Shown: piece after piece, positions 15,019 to 23,820 of the stretch | Layout of the letters: each line of letters starts with the position of its first letter | How positions within the stretch are numbered: the stretch's first letter is position 1 | Source: Paenibacillus oenotherae | GTDB taxonomy: Bacteria; Bacillota; Bacilli; Paenibacillales; Paenibacillaceae | Length of the DNA: 64,000 nt | Assembly (NCBI RefSeq): GCF_019443105.1 | Contig: NZ_JAHZIJ010000001.1 | Span: 620,001 to 684,000 of the forward strand | Direction: 5' to 3' | Notes under the pieces: generated by a model | The model's input: only the letters and a program-made list of their open reading frames with translations | Database searches by the model: none | Told to the model about the DNA's origin: nothing | Program-made: the position numbers and the translations under genes

Positions 15019-18000
15019 TTACATCGTCTCCAGCGCAACCTGGCTCCCTCTTCCCGCAGGCTGGGCTGCCGTCACAATTAGCCGGCGCGGCAATCTTGCC
15101 CGCAGCTCCGGCACGTGGCTGATGACGCCGACAGACAGTGTATCGCTCTGCAGCTTCTCCAGCGCTGATATTACGGTATCAAGAAGCTCGGGATCGAGCG
15201 TGCCGAAGCCTTCGTCGAGGAAAAAGAATTGCAGCGGATATTTGCCCCTGAGCTGAATTTGTCCGGACAGCGCCAAAGCGAGTGCAAGCGAAGCCAGGAA
15301 GGTCTCTCCCCCCGACAGAGATGAGACCGGGCGGCGAATGCCGCCGTTGGCGTCATCCCGTATGACGAACCCGCCGCCGGAATCAACCTCCAGCGCGTAG
15401 CGCCTCTTGGTCAGAAACCCGAGACGTTCCGAGGCTGTCCGGCACACTTGAACAAGCTGCTCCTCGGCCACATATTCAACAAAAGCATTGCCGCGAAAGA
15501 CGGATTGGAGCGACTTGAGCCGGACACAGAGCTGCTCTGTCGCTAGACGCGCAGTCTCAAGCTGCTGCCATCGATCCTGCTTGGCTGCCAGCTCCTCCAG
15601 ATCACGTTCTGCCTTCGCGGAAGCTTGCAGCGCCGACTCGTTGGATATGCGGGCCTGCTTCAGCTCGCCTACACATTGTTCCCAATCCTCATCGGTTACG
15701 GCCCTGCCTTGCAGCTGCTCGCGCAGGAGGGCGATTTGAGCCGAAAGCTGGCTCTCCGTTTCGCGGTAACCGTCGATTTCTCCCGCAATGTCAGCCTGTT
15801 TGGACAGCATAGGCTGCAGAGCCCTCACCTCATCCGCGGATTGAAAGGGCGATGGCGCAAGCGCGGCCTGCCATTGCCCGGCCGTCTCCAATTGGCGGCT
15901 CTCTGCGTTGCGAGCCGATTCCACAGCGGCGCTGCGCTGCTCCGCCGCTTCTTGCAGTGCCGCTTGAGCGGTCTCATGCACATCTTTGAGCCGGGTTAAT
16001 TGGGAACGAATCCCGGCCAGCTCACGCTCGGCTTCGGCAAGCAATGCAGCTGACGGCTTGCCATTCGTCCATTCCTTCAGCCGCGCCTCTTTATCTAGCA
16101 GCTGCTGACGCTGATGCTCCAGTCTTGCTGTGAGCTCTACTGCTTCAAGCTGTGCAGCCTGGGCCAGCTTCTCATTGTCCCCTGCTTGCTGTTCAACCTC
16201 TTCAATGAAGGTGACGCTCCTCTCCAGCCGATTGTTCAGCTCATGAGCGGCATTCTCGCGCTGCTCGTACTGTACCAGCAATTGCCGAGCCTCCTCAGGA
16301 TGAAGCTCCGGACCGAACTGCTCGCTCCATTCCTTTAATTCCCCATCCATTGCTGCGGCGAGCTCACTATATTTGGCAGCATATTCTGAATCCTGCAAGG
16401 CCTGGGAGCGAAGCTCGCTGGCGGCAAGCTCGCAGCTGCGCACAGCTTCGGCGCTGCGGGTATGGCTTGCGCGAAACTTTGCAGCAGCGGATGAGAGCCA
16501 CTGCTCATGCGCAGCAGATGCATCCGACACAGCGGATAGCAGTGCCTGTATCGCATGCAGCGTCTCCTCGTCCGGCAAGTCCTGATTGGCTGCTGTTATA
16601 TGGGATAATGCTGCGGCAGCTTCGTTCTCCCAAGCGAGTTCTGGAGACTCTGTATTGTCAGCGCGAAGCTTATCATCCTCGGCGGGCAATGCCTCGCGGA
16701 GCCGCTCATGCGCACTCTCCGCCTTGGAGTGAAGCGGCGTTATTCGGAGGAGCAGCGCGCTTGCTCCCTGTTGTGCCCTTTCCCATTGGGAGATGAGATG
16801 GGCGGAAGGGGCAGCATCCCCTTGCGTGCCCGGCTGTGGATGAGCGCATGAGCCGCAGACCGGACACGGCTCCCCTTGTCGAAGCTCTGCCGCTAATTGC
16901 GCGGCCAGCTGCGCGTGCTGCTGCTCACGCTGATTGTCGCGCATTCGCTCAAGCCATTGCGGCAGCGTCTCGCTCAGCTGCTGCAGCCGCTTCTCCAGCT
17001 GCATCAGCTCCGATTGGACCGGCTGCAATGCCGATAAATGCCCGTCAAGCTCCGCTGCAGTTGCATCGCGCTCCGCTTCTGCTGCTGCAGTGGCCTGGCG
17101 CAGCACGGCAAGCTTCTGCGCTTGCAATTCGCATTCGCGTCTCGCATTGTCCATCTGCACGCTCAGCGCTTCAACCTGCCGCAGCCGCTTGGCAACGATG
17201 CTGCGCTGCCCGCGCTCCTCGGTAGTAAGCTGAGCTGTCTTCAGCTCAGCCTTCAGCTCGTTCTGCTTCGCGAGGGCACGGCCGAGCGTCTCCTGCGCTT
17301 TGGCGGCCGCATCGCCGAAGCTGCGCTGCCGCATGGCGGCGTCGGCGCAGCGGCGCTCGTCGCCGGCGGCGGCTGCCGCAAGCGCAGCGGCTTCGCCTTC
17401 GAGCCGCTGCGCTTGCGCGAGCTGGTCGAGCCGCAGCGCCAGGCGCGGCTCGGCAGCGGCCGCTTCCGCGGACGCCGCGGACCACGCGGCGGCGGCGGCG
17501 GCGGCGGCCTCCAGCCGGGCGGCATGCGCCAGCCCGGCGGCTTCGCGGCGCGAAGCGGCGGCGGTGAGCGCCGCTTCGGCCGCTTCGGCAGCGGCGAGCG
17601 CGGGCGTCAGCCGCTCCGCCGCCGCGAGGCGCTGCAGCTCGCGCTCAAGCGCCGCAATGCGCGGCGCGTCCGCGTGCAGCTTCGCCTGCAGCGCTTCCTT
17701 CGCGCGCTGCGCCTCCTGCCGCTCGCGCACATGCAGCCGCTCCGCGTGCAGCCGCTCCGCGTCGGCCAGCGCCGCCCGCGCAATCGCTGCCGCGGCTGCC
17801 GCTTCGCGGTGCAAGGCCGCCGCCGCATCGACCGCGGCGGCGGAGGCATCGCCGAGCCCCTGCTGCTCGGCTGCCGCTTCGTTAAGCGCGGACTCCGCCG
17901 CTTTCATGCGCTGGCTAAGCTTCAGCGCCAGCCCATCGCCAAACCGCTCCAGCCGAAAGAGCCGCTGGAGCATTTGGCGGCGATCCTTGCCCGTCAGCGA

Positions 18001-18480
18001 TAGAAACTCCGCGAATTTACCCTGCGGCAGCACAACCGCCCGTGTGAAGTCCTGCATATTGAGGCCAATCCGTTCCTCGACGCAGCGGGTTACATCGCCT
18101 GTTTTGTCAGCAAGCACAACATCGCCAGCCTCCGTTACCTCGATGAAGCGGCTCAGCGCGCTTGCAATCGCAACTTCGCCGCCGCGCTTGAATTGCCGCT
18201 CAACGCGATAACGGCGACGCCCGTCGCCACCTCCCATATCGAAGGTGAAAGAGACCGCGAGCTGCTTCTCCGCCTGATTCATAATTCCTTGTGTCCCGTT
18301 GGCGGCACGCTCCACTCTGCCGTACAAGGCCAAGGTCATCGCATCCAATATGCTGGATTTCCCGCTGCCCGTAGAACCGAAAATGCCAAAGACGCCCGCT
18401 TCGCACAAGCGCTCAAAATCTACCTCTTGCGCTTCGCGATAGCTTTGCAATCCGCTTAACCTCAGTAATATTGGCTTCAT
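15019..18480 (-). CDS. sbcC: exonuclease subunit SbcC (Rad50-like ATPase)
   Basis: A 1153-residue SMC-like ATPase partner of SbcD; the complex cuts hairpins, palindromes and protein-blocked DNA ends. Walker A GSTGSGKS (residues 35-42), a long coiled coil, the zinc hook CPVCGSC near residue 540, a second coiled coil, the ABC signature SSLSGGETF near 1055, and Walker B FFLDEGFGTLD near 1090. Its ATG overlaps the sbcD stop (ATGA), so translation is coupled. The proximal coiled coil (about 200-400, DNA 17300-17900) is extremely Ala/Arg-rich and GC-rich, which produces long meaningless ORFs on the other strand. Function is secure. Confidence 0.96.
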   Translation of the reverse strand: MKPILLRLSGLQSYREAQEVDFERLCEAGVFGIFGSTGSGKSSILDAMTLALYGRVERAANGTQGIMNQAEKQLAVSFTFDMGGGDGRRRYRVERQFKRGGEVAIASALSRFIEVTEAGDVVLADKTGDVTRCVEERIGLNMQDFTRAVVLPQGKFAEFLSLTGKDRRQMLQRLFRLERFGDGLALKLSQRMKAAESALNEAAAEQQGLGDASAAAVDAAAALHREAAAAAAIARAALADAERLHAERLHVRERQEAQRAKEALQAKLHADAPRIAALERELQRLAAAERLTPALAAAEAAEAALTAAASRREAAGLAHAARLEAAAAAAAAWSAASAEAAAAEPRLALRLDQLAQAQRLEGEAAALAAAAAGDERRCADAAMRQRSFGDAAAKAQETLGRALAKQNELKAELKTAQLTTEERGQRSIVAKRLRQVEALSVQMDNARRECELQAQKLAVLRQATAAAEAERDATAAELDGHLSALQPVQSELMQLEKRLQQLSETLPQWLERMRDNQREQQHAQLAAQLAAELRQGEPCPVCGSCAHPQPGTQGDAAPSAHLISQWERAQQGASALLLRITPLHSKAESAHERLREALPAEDDKLRADNTESPELAWENEAAAALSHITAANQDLPDEETLHAIQALLSAVSDASAAHEQWLSSAAAKFRASHTRSAEAVRSCELAASELRSQALQDSEYAAKYSELAAAMDGELKEWSEQFGPELHPEEARQLLVQYEQRENAAHELNNRLERSVTFIEEVEQQAGDNEKLAQAAQLEAVELTARLEHQRQQLLDKEARLKEWTNGKPSAALLAEAERELAGIRSQLTRLKDVHETAQAALQEAAEQRSAAVESARNAESRQLETAGQWQAALAPSPFQSADEVRALQPMLSKQADIAGEIDGYRETESQLSAQIALLREQLQGRAVTDEDWEQCVGELKQARISNESALQASAKAERDLEELAAKQDRWQQLETARLATEQLCVRLKSLQSVFRGNAFVEYVAEEQLVQVCRTASERLGFLTKRRYALEVDSGGGFVIRDDANGGIRRPVSSLSGGETFLASLALALALSGQIQLRGKYPLQFFFLDEGFGTLDPELLDTVISALEKLQSDTLSVGVISHVPELRARLPRRLIVTAAQPAGRGSQVALETM

Positions 18481-19697
18481 GCTCCTTCGACCTCTTCTCT
18501 TTGCCCATCCATGCTTGCTTGCTCAGACGCTGTATCATCCTCTTCCGCGATCAACTCCAGGAACAGCGACACTGTGTCACTGTCCGGCTCCGCGCCTCCG
18601 GTCTGCCGGGTGAAGAACCGTCTGAACAATTCCTCGGCAGGCAGCTGCTCGCGCGAGCGGCCGTCCGCCTCCATCGTCTCCGCTGTTTCCGGATAGACCG
18701 GGCGAATATGTACAAGCCCGTTATGCATTTTGCGCAGTCCTTGAATATGCTGAAGCGTCATCGCCTCTGTCATCCATACGTCCAGATCGATCCATGCCCG
18801 GGCATCCCGCCCCTCGTCAAGCCAGCTGTATACCTCAGCCAAGCCGCCCTTCGCCTTCCACTGAATGAGCGGGCGGCCGCAGCTGAGTAAAATTTCCCGC
18901 GGCTCTACCGCTGTCCCCGGCTCCGCCTCGAATACGATGACCGATTTGGACTGGCCTGATTCCGAGAAGCTATAGGCAAGAGGCGTACCGCTGTAGCGCA
19001 TCCGTTCATCGCCATCCACCCGCTGCGGACGATGCAGATGGCCGAGCGCCACATATTGTGCGCCGATGCGCAGCGCGGACGGATCTACCGTGTACGCCCC
19101 GCCGATCTGAATCGGCCGCTCCGAATCCGTCTCCAGGCCGCCCAGAACATAAATATGGCTCATCGCCAGATTGACCGTATCCGGACGAAACGCCGAGCCG
19201 AGCCCCTTCATCAGCCGGCCGACACGCTCGGAATACGCCGTTCTGAGCATCGCTTCATCCGTCTCCTCGCGAAGCAGCTCGCGCAGCCTCGATTCCGATG
19301 GGTAGGGCAGCGCTGCTATAATGGCCTGCTCCCCTGTTCGCGCCACATCGATCATAAGCGGTTCCGCTGACGGCATTCCCAAGAGATGAATGCCGCTTCG
19401 CCTCGCCAGCGGAGCTGATGCCGCTATCCGTTCCGGATGATCATGATTGCCGGCGATAACCGCCACCGTTCGCTGCCCGCCGTCGGCAAGCCGGGAGAGC
19501 GCCTCATAGAACAGCTGCTCTGCTGCTGCCGGAGGATTGACCGAGTCATAAATATCGCCTGCCAGCATAACGAGATCGATCGACTCATCCTTTACGATAT
19601 CGACCAGCTCGTCCACGAAAGCTTCCTGCTCTTCCATCCGGCTGCGTCCCTCAAGTGTGCGTCCGAAATGCCAATCCGCTGTGTGCAATATGCGCAT
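18477..19697 (-). CDS. sbcD: exonuclease subunit SbcD (Mre11-like nuclease)
   Basis: A 406-residue Mn-dependent nuclease. Phosphoesterase motifs in order: HTADWHFGR (5-13), AGDIYD (about 47), GNHDHPER (about 83) and GHLHRPQ (about 222). The C-terminal capping region binds SbcC. It overlaps sbcC by 4 bases and starts 29 bases after addA, forming an addB-addA-sbcD-sbcC unit as in Bacillus. RBS GGAGGTGAAC precedes the ATG. Full length. Confidence 0.96.
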   Translation of the reverse strand: MRILHTADWHFGRTLEGRSRMEEQEAFVDELVDIVKDESIDLVMLAGDIYDSVNPPAAAEQLFYEALSRLADGGQRTVAVIAGNHDHPERIAASAPLARRSGIHLLGMPSAEPLMIDVARTGEQAIIAALPYPSESRLRELLREETDEAMLRTAYSERVGRLMKGLGSAFRPDTVNLAMSHIYVLGGLETDSERPIQIGGAYTVDPSALRIGAQYVALGHLHRPQRVDGDERMRYSGTPLAYSFSESGQSKSVIVFEAEPGTAVEPREILLSCGRPLIQWKAKGGLAEVYSWLDEGRDARAWIDLDVWMTEAMTLQHIQGLRKMHNGLVHIRPVYPETAETMEADGRSREQLPAEELFRRFFTRQTGGAEPDSDTVSLFLELIAEEDDTASEQASMDGQREEVEGA

Positions 19698-19725
19698 CGC
19701 AGTTCACCTCCATTCCTTTATTTGA

Positions 19726-22700
19726 TCAGAACAACCTTACTGCCTGGCCTCCGTCAAAGAAAAACAGGTAGCAAGCGTCCACCGGCCTCCCCAGAGTACG
19801 CTGAATCGCTTCCGCGTATAGCGTGAGCTGGAACCGGTGCCGTTCAGCCGCCGCCTCCCATTGCTTGCCCTGAATCCGATCTGTCTTGTAATCGAGCAGC
19901 ACGAGCCCATCCCCGTCCTGGAACAGACAATCAATAACCCCTTGAATAAGGATCGGCTCCTCACCGATTCCTTGCCAGCTGCCAGCGCCTCTGTCGCTGC
20001 CTGCAACGTCAGCCTTTCCAGCGTAGACTCTGTCCGCAGGGAATGTGCAGCTGAATGGCGTTTCCCTTCTGACCCAATCCGATTGCAGCAGCCTTTGTCC
20101 AACCTCAGTGGCAAAAAAGGCCGCAACTGAGGAAATGTCCACCACCCCCGCCTGTCCTGCGGTAAGCATGCTGCGCTCCTGCAGTCCTTGAATCGTCTCG
20201 CGGACGACCTCGGCATCAACAGGCCCTTCAAGCGGAATATGCTGCATGACCAAGTGACTGACTGTACCGCGTTCAGCGGCAGTCAGGGAACGCTCCTCCA
20301 TAAATTTAGGACGGCGGAGCCGGAAGGTATAGTCTCCACCCTGGGCTGCCGGGCCGCCGAATAGAACAGCCTGGCCATTCCCTTCTGCATGGATACCCTC
20401 CCGTTCGCCTGCCGCTGCCGAAATTTCATCCACAGCGCTGTCAAACACAGCGAGCACTGCCGCTTCTTCATCTGCCAGCAGCTCCGCATGCAGCCGCTTC
20501 ATCTCCGTGACAGATGTTTTGGCTGCAATTGTAGTAGCCGCAAGATACGGATAGGACCACGACAAGCGGTCTTCGATTGCTGCTGCAGCATCTGCTGATG
20601 CCGGAATCGGGACAAGCGCTTGAACCGCCTGCAGCCGCTCCGCAAAAGCAGCCTCAGCCGCTTCATCCACAGCTGCAGCAGCAGCCGCTTGGAGGCCGAA
20701 TATAGAGGCGGGAATGACGCCGGTTTTCCAATCCTGCTTGGAATGCTGCCGCTTCTGCTCCGTGATCACAGGTTCCTGCATCAAAGCCCCGGCGCTTGCG
20801 TTTGCATCCTCTGCCGCTTCCGTGTCCGCCCCTTGTCCCGTCTCAACAGCTTCTATTGTCAACTGTATGCCATCTCGCATTGCAAGCGGGCCGATCCAAT
20901 CCAGAAACCGTTTCGCCTGCGCCAATCGAAAATCCGGTATTTCACCATTCCTGTCAAAAGCTTCGCTCCAACGCTGAAGCTGCTTCTTGGCATCGCCTAC
21001 GGTTCCGACAAGGAACATTTTTTCCTTCGGTCTTGTGAGAGCAACATAAAGAATGCGCATCTCCTCGGCGAGCGTCTCCATCCGCATCTTGTGACGAACC
21101 GCCAAGTAAGGGAGCGTCGGATAACTGACTCTAAGCTCCTTATCAAGGAAGCGGGGACCGAAGCCAAGCTGCTTATGCATAAGAAAGGAGCCGTTCAAAT
21201 CCTGCCGGTTGAACGCCTTCCCCAGTCCGGCGACGAAGACGACCGGAAACTCAAGTCCCTTGCTCTTATGAATGGACATGATGCGAACGACATCCTCCTG
21301 CTCCCCAAGCGCCCTTGCAGTTCCAAGATCGCCGCCGCTCTCCCGCATCCGGTCGATGAACCGCAAGAAGCGGAACAGCCCGCGGAATGAGGTAGCCTCA
21401 TACTGCCGTGTGCGATCATGAAGAGCTCGCAGATTCGCCTGCCGCTGCATCCCGCCCGGCATGCCGCCGACCATATCGTAATAGCCCGTCTCCCGGTACA
21501 TGTCCCACAGCAGATCAGCCAGCGAGCCTCTTCTTGCCTGCTCCCGCCACTGCTCCAGCAGCAGCAGAAAATGGGCAAGCTTCTCCCTCGTCTCCTCTGG
21601 CAGCGCTGAATCTTCCCCCGCAGACAGAACAGCATCGTAATAAGCCGTTCTGCCGCCGCGAATTCGTATCCACGCCAGCTCCTCCGCAGTTACGCCAAAG
21701 ATCGGCGAGCGCAGCGCTCCCGCCAGGGGGATATCCTGATACGGATTATCAATCACGCGCAGCAGGGACAATACCGTCTCCACTTCCGTCGCTTCAAAAT
21801 AACCGCTGCTCAGCTCGGCATAAGCCGGAATCCCTTGGGCCTGAAGCTCTTCAATAATGACAGGAGCCCACTGCTTGTCCGCCCGCAGCAGGATAACGAT
21901 ATCCCGCCAAGCCAGCGGGCGCCCCCGCCCCCGTTTGCCGTCATATACCTCGAATTGGCCGGAGCTGTCGCCCTCCGCCTCATCCAAACCCTTCATACGC
22001 CTGATTTGCGATGCGATATATCTTGCTTCAAGCTGCACGGTTTGCAGATCGGCCCCGGCTATTTCTGCTCGCGCCCCCGCGCTCTCTGTCCCCAATGCTT
22101 CGCCATCGCTTCCGTCTTCCTCCGAAGAGCTGGCCTCCTCATCATCCCGGCCTGTTCCCTTATCGATCAGTGCAAACTCAATCGAATACCGCGCAGCCGC
22201 ACCGCCTTCATCAGCAGGCGGATAGGAGGCCCCACACACGAGCTCTGCCCGTTTATCGTAATCCATCTCTGCCGCTTTCTCCCGCATAATGGCCCGAAAC
22301 ACATGATTGACCCCGTCGACAACCTCTGTCCGGCTGCGGAAATTACGCGCCAGGTCGATGCGGATACCGGACTCTCCCTCATCCTTGGCTTCCTTCTCAT
22401 CAGAATCGCGCCCTTCAACATCGCTTACATTCCGATAAGCCTTGTACTTGCGCAGAAACAAATTCGGCTCCGCCAGACGAAACCGGTATATGCTCTGCTT
22501 CACATCACCGACCATGAACCGATTGCCGCTGCCGGAACGGGCAAGCAGTGCTACAATCGCTTCCTGAACCATATTCGTATCCTGATACTCGTCGAGCAGA
22601 ATCTCATCGAATTGACGCTGATATTCAAGCGCGGCAGCGGAAGGAATGGACTGCTCCGGCGTCGAGGCCGGATCACGCAAGATGCGAAGACAGTAATGCT

Positions 22701-23820
22701 CCATATCGCCAAAATCAAGCAGCCCCTTCTCCCGCTTGGCAGCCTCGAATCGGGCCCCAAAGGCAATAACCAGCTCCGCGAGCGTGCTCATAATCGGCGC
22801 TAATTCCCGGAGCTCCTTGGCGAAGTCATCCGCTGAACGGGTGAACAGCTCGTCGGTCATATCGGCAATGATCGATTTGGCCATATCTCTGAGCTCCTTG
22901 GCCTGCTCCTGAAGCGCCTTGTCCGCATCGCCGCCGCGCTGGCTTTTCAGCTTGCCGAAGCTTATTCCAGCGAACGCGTCACACCACGACTCCCACGGTT
23001 CATTCTCAATACGGCCTTCGAGCAAGCGAACGAGCGCCAAATCATCATCCAGTGTATCCGCATAATGCGCAGGTCCCGCCGGGAGTCTGGTTAGCTCAAG
23101 CGCCTGCTCCAATAAATTTCTCGCCCCCTGAAATCCTAATGCAACCGTCCCGACGAGACTCTCTACCCACTCCGAACGGCCAAGCGCAGCAGCATCCTCC
23201 ACCTGAAAGGCCGCTGCCGTTTCCCTGAGCCACACCTCCGGCCACGGATGACTCTGTGCAAAGGCATACAGCTGCAGCACCAGCGAATAGAGCGGCCCAT
23301 CGCCCCGCTCACCGCCGAAGCGCTCGATCAGCTCAATGAATCCGCTCTCCCCCTCCGCTTCAGAGTAGTACTCCTCGAACAAATCATCCAGTACATCCAT
23401 CCTCAGCAGCTCTGTCTCCGTTCCATTGGCGATCCGAAATCCGGGATCAAGCCCAATAAGCGGATAATAGCGGCGAATCGCATCCAGACAAAAAGAATGC
23501 AGCGTTGTAATCGATGCCCGGCCCATTAACGCCAGTTGGCGGCGCAGATGCTCCGATTCCGGATTGCGTTCAAGCTCCTTCTCCAGCGCAATCCGGATTC
23601 TTTCCTTCATCTCAGCCGCCGCCGCTTTCGTGAAGGTAGCTACCAGAAGCCGATCCACATCGGTATCGCCTGAAATTTTGCGAATAATCCGTTCAACGAG
23701 CACCGCCGTCTTGCCTGATCCGGCTGCTGCCGCAACGAGAATATTGCTGCCGCCCGTGACGATGGCGTTCCATTGATCATCCGTCCATATGCTGTCCTCG
23801 GGCTTTATCGCACTAATCAT
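19726..23820 (-). CDS. addA: helicase-exonuclease AddA subunit
   Basis: A 1364-residue UvrD-type helicase fused to a RecB-like nuclease; with AddB it resects double-strand breaks until Chi. Walker A AAAAGSGKTAVLVER near residue 32, helicase motif II LLDEYQDTNMVQE near 420, motif VRIMSIHKSKGLEFPVVFVAG near 880, and nuclease core LLDYKTDRI near the C-terminus. Two extended, Ala/Glu-rich linkers (about 570-610 and 1030-1110) make it longer than B. subtilis AddA (1232). The ATG at 23820 was chosen because the B. subtilis protein aligns from there and it overlaps the addB stop; an ATG 12 bases earlier directly abuts GGAGG, so the start is not certain. Confidence 0.95.
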   Translation of the reverse strand: MISAIKPEDSIWTDDQWNAIVTGGSNILVAAAAGSGKTAVLVERIIRKISGDTDVDRLLVATFTKAAAAEMKERIRIALEKELERNPESEHLRRQLALMGRASITTLHSFCLDAIRRYYPLIGLDPGFRIANGTETELLRMDVLDDLFEEYYSEAEGESGFIELIERFGGERGDGPLYSLVLQLYAFAQSHPWPEVWLRETAAAFQVEDAAALGRSEWVESLVGTVALGFQGARNLLEQALELTRLPAGPAHYADTLDDDLALVRLLEGRIENEPWESWCDAFAGISFGKLKSQRGGDADKALQEQAKELRDMAKSIIADMTDELFTRSADDFAKELRELAPIMSTLAELVIAFGARFEAAKREKGLLDFGDMEHYCLRILRDPASTPEQSIPSAAALEYQRQFDEILLDEYQDTNMVQEAIVALLARSGSGNRFMVGDVKQSIYRFRLAEPNLFLRKYKAYRNVSDVEGRDSDEKEAKDEGESGIRIDLARNFRSRTEVVDGVNHVFRAIMREKAAEMDYDKRAELVCGASYPPADEGGAAARYSIEFALIDKGTGRDDEEASSSEEDGSDGEALGTESAGARAEIAGADLQTVQLEARYIASQIRRMKGLDEAEGDSSGQFEVYDGKRGRGRPLAWRDIVILLRADKQWAPVIIEELQAQGIPAYAELSSGYFEATEVETVLSLLRVIDNPYQDIPLAGALRSPIFGVTAEELAWIRIRGGRTAYYDAVLSAGEDSALPEETREKLAHFLLLLEQWREQARRGSLADLLWDMYRETGYYDMVGGMPGGMQRQANLRALHDRTRQYEATSFRGLFRFLRFIDRMRESGGDLGTARALGEQEDVVRIMSIHKSKGLEFPVVFVAGLGKAFNRQDLNGSFLMHKQLGFGPRFLDKELRVSYPTLPYLAVRHKMRMETLAEEMRILYVALTRPKEKMFLVGTVGDAKKQLQRWSEAFDRNGEIPDFRLAQAKRFLDWIGPLAMRDGIQLTIEAVETGQGADTEAAEDANASAGALMQEPVITEQKRQHSKQDWKTGVIPASIFGLQAAAAAAVDEAAEAAFAERLQAVQALVPIPASADAAAAIEDRLSWSYPYLAATTIAAKTSVTEMKRLHAELLADEEAAVLAVFDSAVDEISAAAGEREGIHAEGNGQAVLFGGPAAQGGDYTFRLRRPKFMEERSLTAAERGTVSHLVMQHIPLEGPVDAEVVRETIQGLQERSMLTAGQAGVVDISSVAAFFATEVGQRLLQSDWVRRETPFSCTFPADRVYAGKADVAGSDRGAGSWQGIGEEPILIQGVIDCLFQDGDGLVLLDYKTDRIQGKQWEAAAERHRFQLTLYAEAIQRTLGRPVDACYLFFFDGGQAVRLF

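Noticed and set aside
17038-18211. Long plus-strand ORFs (about 300 residues) antisense to sbcC
   Set aside because: They arise from the GC-rich, stop-poor Ala/Arg codons of the SbcC coiled coil. Composition is Arg/Ala/Ser low complexity with no domain or RBS.
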